Shown piece after piece: positions 20,572 to 32,500 of a DNA stretch of 64,000 bases. Position 1 is the stretch's first letter, and every line of letters starts with the position of its first letter. The notes under the pieces were generated by a model that saw only the letters and a program-made list of their open reading frames with translations, did no database searches and was not told the origin of the DNA. The stretch is from Gordius sp. MW1 (taxonomy: Eukaryota > Nematomorpha > Gordioida > Gordea > Gordiidae), in contig OZ038533.1 in assembly GCA_964036665.1 (NCBI GenBank), positions 20,332,575-20,396,574 on the forward strand. The letters are read 5' to 3'. A program made the translations under genes and the position numbers.

Positions 20572-23500
20572 GTAGGCATTATAAATTATTTTAGTTATGG
20601 TTGCGATAAATGTTTCTTACAAAATTATCGTTTTGTCTTACCTCAAATTAAAGCCTCAAAATTTGTTTTTTTTTAAATTTAAATCATGATTCGTTATGGG
20701 TCATATTGCTATAAAATATATATAAAATTGTGAGTTCTTTTCACCAAACGATATTTACTGTAATTTTGAGTGAATTCATTTGGTCATTCATTGAAGCCAC
20801 ATTTCTCCGGAATTATAATATTGAGACGGCCGTTAGAATGACGTAAGTGTCTCAGAATACTTAGTTTGTCGTTGCAATTTATAACATCTATAAAAATTAT
20901 AGCTTTTTGATATAAATTCGAAATTTGCAGTTTTGCAACTATAAGAATGTAAACATTATGTCTGAGAAAAAACTTATTAAATAAAAAGTTTTAAATCAAA
21001 ATTTCAAAAAATGAAGTAAAACTTGATATATGCTGACATATTAGAAAGATTACCTCTAATCACAAATTTAAGTAAAATTTAATCCGATTTAGGTTTGTAA
21101 GAGAAATTCTTATAATATTTGAAATTTTTATAAAAATATTTAACACGTATGTATTTGATAATTTTGTAAAGGATGAATATAAATACCGTGAATTTGGTTT
21201 TGAAATTTTTATAAAAATATTTAACACGTATGTATTTGATAATTTTGTAAAGGATGAATATACATACCGTGATTTTGCTTCCATTCCAGCCCCATTGATG
21301 TACGAATTAATTAAATTGCATTCCAAATATGCTCTGCACGAGGCGATAAAATTGCAGAGGGAAGATGTGGTTTTGCTTTTTTTGGTGGACAACGATTCTC
21401 GAGTAAAAACCAAACGATTTTTTGTTTTCAAACTTAATTTCAAATTTGGTTTTCATTTTATAATAGACATAATAAATGTTAATTAAATATTAACTATGGG
21501 GATGAATACTCTATATTTTAAGGTTTATTTAATCAATCCATCTTTTTATTTTTTAAACTTGCCTCATATTTTATTGCATTAACACTCCGTAGGGATGGTT
21601 TATAAAAGTTGTACAAAATAAGTTGGTGAATGATTTAACTATTCAGTAGCGTAACAATATTTACCTTAGAATATCTCTGCAAAATTTGGTTAGATTTTAT
21701 CCAATAGTTTCTAAGATAGAGAGTGTTTTAGATGCCTGGTGATGAAAAAATTTAACATTTTTTCGATATATATTATTGAAACCCATTATTGTAAACTCAT
21801 ATAATTTTTTTGCATACATTTCTTTTTCAAATTATAAATTCTGATTTCAACATGTTAATTTTTCCTTGTGGTATTTCAAAGTGCTTATTTGTGTGATAGT
21901 TCCCGCATTTTTTAATTTTTAAATATGTCTAACCTTGAAAAGTGCAGTATTTTTGATAGTTTTTCGTCTGAAGATGGTAAATAAACATAACAGCTAAAAC
22001 ATTTTATCAAGTAGTTCTTGATTATTCTGCTGATTGCATCTACATGAGTAGTCATTGAGAGTGATTAACAGTATATGAAGATGAATTAATTGAATGCCTA
22101 ACAAAAATAGTTACTTTTATGGTAAGTAACTTAGATACTTTTATAATATGATAAATTTCAATGGGAAAGACAAAACTAAGTTGCACAAAAATTGTCTAAT
22201 AAAAATGTTAGAACAAGAAAATGGAATTTTGTAATGCATTTACCTGAGTAAAGCAATATGGACCGGTAGCTAAAACTCCTCTTGATTGTTTCAAACTACT
22301 TATTAGAGATAAAATGGTTAATATAGTAACATTTAGCAGCCACCTCAATGACTTATGGACCAGAGATGGCACATTTTTAGAGCAACAATGTCTTAGAAGT
22401 GATTTTATAGTATACTCAGATTTGATGATTTGGAGAGTAGGGAATTTGGAAAAGCTTTAGATAAAGCCACCCATATTCTTGAATTTTTTTAATAATTTTG
22501 TCCACAATTGCCAGAAGGCCTACACAGTATCAGAATATGTGACAATTGATGAGAAGTTGCTTCCATTTAGAGGTAAATGCCCATATAGACAATACAACCC
22601 AAGTAAGACCTTAAAATATGGGAGAAAATTTTTTGCATTGTGTGATGCCAAAACACTTTATACCTACAATATGGAGTTGTATTAACACCAAGGCCCTTAT
22701 AGTTTAAGTCATATGCCTATCAATATTGTAAATGGGCTAATTCAACCTATTTCTAAAAGTGGGAGAAATATTACAAAAGATAATTGGTATACAAGTTACC
22801 AATTAGTGGATCATCTCTTCTATAACTATAATCTAAAAATGGTTGGGAATTAAAAAAAGCAAAGTGTAATAAAAATGTTGTATGATCATTTGTATATATT
22901 ATGCAAAAATTGTAAATGATTAAATAAGCATTTAAAAATAGTAGTATGCGTTTCTGTACCTTTCAGGTTATATTACTTGAGATAAAGTGACCTGATTTAA
23001 GCATTTCATCTAAAATAATTTGAATTTGTGACTATATAAATAGACGTATAAAATGTATATGTAACTTAAGAGGATAATAATAACCACTATTAGGAGTGCC
23101 GCAACTAACTTAAAAGTATACTAATTAGCGCCATCTATTGGCAATTTTAATTCGAGACTAATTTGACTGTCTATCCCTATCTTTTTTAGCATGTGATTCG
23201 AAAATGATAACAGACATATATCATCAGTATGCCATAGTTACTTTTTCAGTCACATTCTAAGCGAGATAGGTATGTTGAAGGGCAAATTAGATTCAACCCA
23301 TTTTTATGGTGGTTAAGGAATAACCCTTGGAGAATACCTTTAACTTGCGCCACTCTTAAAAGGTGTTATTATTATCTTCTTAAGATTATTAACCCTCCTC
23401 GGTCAGGTCAAAATCCACACGTATGGTAAAGGGGATCATGATGACCCCACACTTTAAATAGCTATAACTTTGTTATAATATAATATAAATTTTTAAACTT

Positions 23501-26500
23501 TATAAGCATAATACGTTATATCTTATATCTGTAAATTGATATATTACTTTGGGTATTTCAACAAGTGGTTATAATTTTATAATTACAATTAGTACAAGCT
23601 CCAAAATTTCCCCCTATGTGACTATATTTATTCATAACAATTTAATCTCTAATTTTAAAATTCAAATTATAATATCATATAAAATAAGGTTGGAGCTAAA
23701 AATATAAAAAATTTGGCATAAAAAAACCTAAAAAAAAAAATAGAGATGTGCAAACTTAGGGAACTTTTGGCCCTACGTTTTTTTAGGGCAAAAAGTTACT
23801 ATTGTTCTTAACCATTATTTCTAATTTTTGGAATTTAATTCGATTTTTTTTAATAGAAATACATCATAGAAGGTTAGAATTAAGAATAGGAAAAAATCTT
23901 TAAGATTTCAAAACAGAAATTTTATGAGGCTCTTAAGATAGTAAATTTTGTGTAAAAATGACCTTTCCTACATATTTTGTTAGTTTAAAATTTGAATTTT
24001 TTTAGATTGAAAAGGTGAAGTTTAAAACAGTCCGTTTATAAATAGAAATTGATAATAAAGGTTCATGATTTTCTAAATTTGGCATGAAAAAATCTCAAAA
24101 TAAAAAAAATAGAGTCGTCTAAACTTAAGCAAATTTTGACCCTTTATTTTTTGAGACCAAGTTTCTAATAATATTGATCCATTTTTTAAATAATTTTTTA
24201 ACTTAGTTTTATAAACAATAGAAATACATCTTAGATGGTTAGATATGAAAATATGAAATTAATATTCACATAATATCTTAAAATAGACATTATATTAGGC
24301 TGTAGAAACAGTCAATTTTGCATAAAAATAACACTACCTGCACATATTTATAATCTAATTTGTTTCAAATTAACGAAAAAGTTTTAATTAAGTTACTTTA
24401 TAAACAGACATTGATAATAAAAGTTTAATCTGATTTTTTAGTCTATATCTAAAAATTCATGGGGCTATAAAAATATAAAATTTTGTGTAAAAATTTCATT
24501 TTCTACAGATTTTGTTAATTTCAAACTAAATTATTTTAGATTTAAATAGTAAAGTTTAAAATAGTTAGTTTATATTGGTATTTTAGGTTCATGTTTTATT
24601 ATAGTGTATTAAATTCTTAAGCTTCAAATATAAGCCATAAAGTAATGAAACTTTAACCTAATTTTATATGTATATTCATGTATAAGCGTTTTACAATTTT
24701 CACATAATTTATATATATGGTCATTGCACAATGTTTTATTGCATTTATAACACAAATTTTGCTGTTTTCTAACTTTATTACGAGGGCAGTAGCACCTTGC
24801 CCTGGCATTATTTGGAACTAGAGCTGTTAAAGTTCATCTTAGATATGAACTAGTTCAAGTTCATAGTTCAATTTGAAAAAAAATATTAGTTCAAGTTCAT
24901 ATTTTTTCAAAAGTAGCTAGTTCAAGTTCATTTTGGAAAAACGAACAGTTCTTAATTCAAATTTTACAAAATGACCTAGTTCAAGTTCAGTTTATTTTTG
25001 TTAAAAATCTTATTGAATTTTCATCCGATCTGAGGGGTTTTTGAAAAACGTTTTATCTGATCAAAAATCAGTTTTTTCTAAGTCCAATCCGCAATTTTAA
25101 AATTCTATGAATCAAATTTTTATTGATGATTGAGTTTAATTTTTAAACTTATTATTGTTTAATTTAAATTAAAAATAGTCTATAATATCTAATTTAATAA
25201 ATATTTTTCATATACCTTATGCTTTTTTATACAAAACTAAATCAGCCATATAATTTTGTGTAAAACTTTTATTTTTCATTTCAAACAACATAATATATAT
25301 AATTGCCATTGATAGAAATCAGGGAGAAGTAGATGTCCGGTAATTGTTGTGACCAGTGCTGTTGCTCTGTGGTCCGCTTCAATTCCTCGTAAAATGGCGG
25401 TGCTGCGGCTCGTCATGATATCCGCGGTGTTCCTCCTATTCAGTACATGTAGGTATTCACCATGCCACCAAGCTGAATTGATAAAGTTTGCGACAGCATA
25501 CTGCGACATCATAGAGGTCTGTAAACCACTGAAGAAATTGATTGAGTCGCGACCAACACCTACAGGGTCACCGCCGGTTAGGACCGCAAATAATGCCCGT
25601 TTCATGCCTAGTGTAGGCAGCGATGGTGACCTAGATAACTTGGGCCAGAACCGTGCTTCGACTAAATCGTGCATCGGCTGTGCAATAAACCAAGTTAATT
25701 GCTGCATGCCGTGTAATAAATCTTCGTATACACGGTCGTTAGCGACAAACTTCTTGATTGTTGACAATAACAAGTCTTGAGTGATGGTGACATTAAATGC
25801 TATGGTTATAGTTGGCATTAGTATTGCCCCAATCACTTCCGTCCTGCTGGTACGACTGGCGGCATCCGGTAGAGGTCGAAGTAAGTCAATGTCTTGGTCA
25901 ATTAAAAAAGGCGACTTACGTTGATTGCCTTCAAGGATGAATTCTAGTGTGGCCACTTCGTACTTATTAAAACCAGACAAATTGACAAAGTACTCACATT
26001 TAGTGATAACATCGAATGCCGTCTGGTCCACGGGCAATACTGATGGAATTTCCTTGAAGACGGTAGTGCTAGGTGTATATCTATATGTAAACCTGTGTGA
26101 ATTAACTGGATAATACCCTGACACAAATCCATAATCGTTACCACCGTCGGCTCTGCTTATTATCGTGTGCCCGTCATCATAGAGTGGGAATGCCCAGCAC
26201 GGTGTGACGACCTCCAGCGGCATCAATATTGGCTCGGTGATTGTTGCTAATACTTCGTCGGTAACACTCTGTCCAGCGGCTGCGCGGGTAGCAGTTAGGT
26301 AGGCCCTTTCGTCATCTGTAACTGTATATCTGTAGGGCTGTTGGCCTGGCTGCAGTGTTTGTACTCTACTTTCTGCAGCTCGGTGGTTGTGGAGTCTTGT
26401 GGAATACGCTGCTTAGTCGGTTATGGCTGTAGCATGTGTATTAAGTAGTGGGTGCTCATCCCAGTCTGTTCCGAATTGTGCAACCAGCGTGGGCCGTAGT

Positions 26501-29500
26501 GTCATTGCAACTGCAAATGTGGATGCAGTTAAAAATGCGCGTAGATAATCAACATCAATAACTGTTGTGATATTGTGCCTTGTATTTTTCGAATATATAT
26601 CAAGTAGATATGCTTGTTGAATAAAGGCTGTGAACAGCGATGAGTAATTCTCATATGAATCTTTCATAAAAGTACTGTTGAAAAGTTCATTGATACGCGG
26701 TTCACGGTAGAAATTCTGCGGTGTCATAGCCCTGAGTTCTTTTACAAACTCATTTGGATTGATTGCTCCCGTTGTGGTCATAATACGGGCGTTTAAGCCG
26801 AATATTGAATTCTGATGTATTTCTGTGAGCCAGCGACATCTGGGGCCGTACACATTGACATCTGTAGTGGTTTTGACTGGCCACCTCTCTTTGAGTGGCA
26901 TATATTAACTAACTCCTGGTGTGCTGACTGCATTGTACTTTTCCCACCTAGCTCTGTGAGTGACAAATCATCAACCTTACTGATGTCTGCCGTCCTATCG
27001 ACCTTGTAACACATATCTTCATTGACGGGTCCCTTGGCAATCTTACAGACCTGTAAGTTGAGATCTGTCCTGAGAAGGACTGTACCATCAACAAACTTGG
27101 TTGGCCTGACATTGGTTGCTACATACTTTGACACATTAAAAGGATCAAACATATAAGGTGTTGTCATAATAGCATCAACTGTACCGTCAACAAACTTAAT
27201 TGGCCTGACGTTAGTTGCGACAAACTTTGACACATTGAAAGGATCAAACATATAAGGTGTCAGTCCTTATCAGGACAGACCTCAATTTACAGGGCTGCAA
27301 GGTTGCTAAAGGCTGCGTTGATGAGGATATGTGTTACAAGTCAGACAGGGCAGCTGATATTAAGAAAACTGATGATATAACACTAATAGAACAAGGTGGA
27401 AAGAGTTTTCTGCAGGCGACATATCAGGAAATAGTCAACATGCTACTCAAAGAGAGATGGCCCGTTAAGACCACCACCGATATCAACGTATTGGGCCTCG
27501 ATGCCGCTGGCTTACGGAAATACATCAAAATTCGATATTCGGATTAAACGCCCGCATCATGACGACTACTGGAGCGATAAATTTAAACGAATTCGAGAGC
27601 TCAGGGCGATGACACGACAGAATTTCTACCGTGAACCCCGCATAAACGAGCTATTTAATAACACCTTTCTTAAAGACCCGTATGAAAACTATTCTTCTTT
27701 GTTCTCGGCATTTATACAACAAGCGTACCTGTTGGATATTTATTCGAAAAATACCAAACATGACGTTGCCACAGTCCTCAGTGCTACATATCTACGAGGC
27801 TCCCTAACTGCTACTGCACTCAGCGTAGCAGCAACACTACGACCTACACTAGTAGAACAATTCGGGACTGAGTGGGCTGAGCACCCGTTGTTGAATATAC
27901 ACGCGACCACTATCGTGAATTACCTATCAGCATACTCAACTAGAGTGTGCAATCACCGTGCTGCTGAGAGTAGAGTACTAGCACCACAACCAGGACAACA
28001 ACCCTACAGGTATACAGTTACGGAACAAGAAAGAACTTACTTGACAGTGACTCGAACCGCACTAGGGCAAGAAGTTAACGACGAAGCCTTCTTGGCTGTT
28101 ACTGAGCCCATCCTAATGCCATTAACCATCTATACACCTTGTTGGGCATTTCCTCAGTATAATGATGGGCATACAACGATAAATAGGGAAGATGGTGGCA
28201 ACGATTATGGGTTCGTGATGGGTTACTACCCGGTGAATCAGTATAGATTCACTTACACATATCAGCCAGGTGTCACACTGTTTAAGGATATCCTTCCGTG
28301 TGGCCTGTTGACCAAGCAGCATATGACGTCATCGTCGCGTGTAAATACTTCGTTAATCTATCTGGGTTTAATAAATATGAAGTAGCCACACTAGAATTCA
28401 TATTAAATGGAAACAAGCGCAGGTCACCCTATCTGATTGACCAGGATGTAGATCTGCTTCGACCACTCCCACCAAACACTACTGATCGCGTCAGTAGAAC
28501 TAACACTTTCGGCGCGGTACTTATGCCGCTCATGGGACCGGCATTTAATGTAACTATCACGCAAGATTTACTGATTTCAACAATTAAGAAATTTGTAGTT
28601 AATCATCGTGTTTACCAAGACCTGTTGCATGGCATGCAACAACTAACTTGGTTTATCGCCCAACCCATGTACGATTCAGTCGAAGCAAGATATTGGCCCA
28701 AATTAACAAGGTCAATGTCACTACCGACACTTGGTATGAAAAGAGCCCTATTTGCAGTATTAACTGGTGGTGACCCTGTAGGTGTGGGCCGTGACCGGAT
28801 TAATTTCTTTGGTGGCCTACAGACATCGATGATGTCACAGTACGCAGTTGCTAATTTCATCAATACAGCAGTGGCATAGAGAATATCTTCACGTCTTAAA
28901 TAGGAGGAACACAGCTGACATCATGACCAACAGAGGTACAACTATCCTCAGAGGTATTGAAGCTGACCACAGAGCGTCAGCCTTAGTCACAGCAATCACT
29001 GGGCAAGCAGTGGGAAATAGTGTATACCACCGCTCAGATCTCATATTTGATGACGGATTAGAGTCAAATCTGTTAAACGGTATCACCTTAACAACCACCA
29101 CCACAGATTTCACACCCTACGGATATACATACAACCGAGCTACCAGAGAACTTAAATTTTGTACCACCATGATTGTCGGTTTGAGTGGTAGTCTGCTGCG
29201 TAGGACTCCACTAAATCAGCTGTTTGTACGAAATGCATTAGTACCAATTGCTTATAACCAGGATGATTATCTAGGTGTGGACTACTACGACCTGTGGGCA
29301 CACGGAACAGTTGGCCGTTGGCAAGGTCACGACGTACACTACATCGCACCGGACAGTGATACAGAGCTCACTGTTTGAGCCCCCAACAAGACCCAGCTTG
29401 CACATCCGCCAGCGTACCGGAGAATTCCTTGCATGGAGGCCTACGTAATAACAACTCAAACAAAACGAAAACACTGTTTCGGCACAGCACCACCTTTGTG

Positions 29501-32500
29501 TACCCAAGTCGACTTGTGGTATTGTTGGAGACGAACTGGAAGTTACCTACTAGAGGGTGATCAACACACTGATCGACCACTACCCAGGAGTAATGTTATA
29601 GTGGACCCAACTGTGAATGCTCTTGTGGTCGCCAATACCGGTGTGACACAGAGCGTCTCGTATATACGAGCTGTATTTGACATTACTACAGAGAGCTTCC
29701 ACTTGTACTGGGAACAAACATCAGCTGCAACAACTCAAATCAATAGAGAACAATGTGCACAACAACGACCTATAGTTGCAGGGGGAAGCACACCTTTGAG
29801 CGGTCAAAACTGTTCAACCGGTGGAAACACTTCCTACAGCAGTGATTCTTAACCTAGGGGTCGCGACCCCCAAGGGGGTCGCGAGAAGTTTGCCGGGGGG
29901 TCGCCAAATTTTTTTAGAATAAAATAAAAATATTCAGAAAAGCTTTAGAAAAAATACTCACCTTGAGATTCGAACTCGTTGCATTATGTTTGTTTACATT
30001 TACAAGACGTCGCTATAACCACTCACACCATGCTGCTATTAAAATACGTTGTGAAACTTATTATTTATAATGAAAATAATTTTTTGAATGGTAGATTTTT
30101 TTGCTGTTTCATAATTTATTCATTTTCTAATCTTTAAAATAATTATCTTCATTTAATTTTACAATTCAACAAATTTAACTTCTGAAATTTAAAAATAAAG
30201 CGAACTTCTCACCACAGACTTTGGATCGCAAAATAGTGCATTATTTCTTATATTGTTTGTTCATTTTAAATAGTTATTATATTCCATATTATGAGCAAAA
30301 AGCAGAAAGAAACATTGGAAATTTTTTTTGATCTAAATAATCGCGGACCAGGAACTTCAAATATTAGTGAAGGTTCCGATGATGATACAGCGAAAAATGA
30401 AACGGAAAAAACCAATAGTCCTAAAACTAAAGGTATAAAATCAAGTAACAATAGAATTAGAAAATACTATCGTGATTATATTAAATATGGGTTTGTAAGC
30501 ATAGAAGTTCGAGGAACTACAAAACCACAATGTGTTATATGTGGTGTAGTTCTCTCTAATGAATCAATGAAACCTAATAAATTGTGGAGGCATTTAAATC
30601 TTAACCATGATAAATATAAAAATAAAAAGGAAGATTTTTTTATAAGAAAAAGAGATGAATTAAAAAATCAAAAGACGCTCATAAATGTGACAACTACTAC
30701 CAATAAAAATTTATTAAAAGCTTCATTTATTGCAGCTTTGTACATTGCAAAAGCAAAAAAACCATTTACTATAGCCGAAGAATTATTAAAACCTGCCATG
30801 TTTAATATTTGTAAAGAGCTATTTGAACCCTTTGTGTCAAACAAAATTAAAGAAATACCTTTGTCAAATGATGCAATTTATAATAGAACTTTATTAATAG
30901 CTAATGATCTTCAGGAACAGTTAACTGGCTATATTAAAAATTCTCCTTGGTTCTCATTACAAATAGATGAATCTACAGATGTTTCTAACAGGAGCATTTG
31001 CTTAGGATACATTCGATTTATTGATTTTATAAAAATGGATATATCTGAAGAATTTCTCTTTTGCATAGACTTAGAAACAGATACAACAAGTGAAAATATA
31101 TTTAACAAAATAGATTCCTTTCTGAATACTAATGGCTTACTCTGGAAAAACTGTGTTGGAATTTGCACAGATGGTGCTGCCTCTATGACTGGCTGTTATA
31201 AGGGCATTACATCAAGAATAAAACGTATTGCACATGCAAACATAACAACTACTCATTGTTTTATTCATAGGGAACAATTAGCCTCCAAGGAAATGAGTGA
31301 AGAATTGAATGAAGTTTTGATAATTTCAGTAAAGATTATAAATTTCATAAAAGGAAGTTCACTAAAGTCAAGATTATTTTCAATTTTTTGTGAAGAAGTT
31401 GGCGCAGATAATAGTTCTCTTTTATTTCACACAGAAGTGAGATGGCTATCACGAGGAAAAATCTTAACTCGTTTATTTGAATTGAGACTGGAAGTTGAAC
31501 TTTTTTTAAATGATAAAAACTCCAGCCTATCAAGCTATTTTGATGACAATAATTGGGTCGCTAAATTGTCATATCTAGCGGATATTTTTACAATTCTAAA
31601 TCAGTTGAATATATCTATGCAAGGACCTAAATCTGATATTTTTACTATGCATAACAAAATTGAGGCTATGAAAATGAAATTACAAAGATGGATTCAAAGA
31701 ATAGACTCAAATATATATGAAATGTTTCCATTCTATTCACAACTAATCTCTGATTCAAAATTTCAATTCGAGAAAGAAAATGTAAATTACTTGATTAAAT
31801 GTCATATTTTAAAATTAATTGATAAATTTGAAAAATATTTCCCTAATGATGAAGGTCACATTACAAAACTCTGGATTCAAGATCCATACAACAATTATAA
31901 AAATACCAATTTATCATCAGATGATGAAGATTCATTATTAGAATTAATAAATGATTGTAATTTAAAATCTTTGTTTAAAACTAAAAGTTTGGCGCAAGTT
32001 TGGATACAAATTCGTGCAGAATATCCTCCATTATTTTCAGCAGCAATGCAAAATTTGCTGCCTTTCGCTAGTACATATTTGTGTGAAAAAGGTTTCTCAA
32101 CTATGGTGGATATAAAAACTAAAAAACGCAATCGATTGCGACTAGATTCCTGCATGAGGATAGCATTACAATCAATTGAACCAAGAATTAACAAATTGGT
32201 TGATGATGTTCAGCAGCAGAAATCTCATTAAATATATTTCCGAATGCATATCCTTTTTATTATAAATGAATTGTTTTTATGTTTAATTATGAAGTTTTTA
32301 TGTTGATATTATTTCATTATCTATTTAAATTTTAAATAGATAATGAAATAATAAAGTTGTGTTTTATGTTTATTATTTAATAAAATGAAACAATAATAAA
32401 AAATCATATAATAGATAATTTAACAAATATAAATTATTATAAAAAAATGGGGGGGTCGCAAAAAAATTATAAAATATTTGGGGGGTCGCATGTATAAAAA

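Noticed and set aside
25276..29852. Retrotransposon or Maverick origin for the two GC-rich gene copies
   Set aside because: No reverse transcriptase, integrase, protease or polymerase motif and no terminal repeats; a captured RNA-virus structural gene fits better, though unproven.
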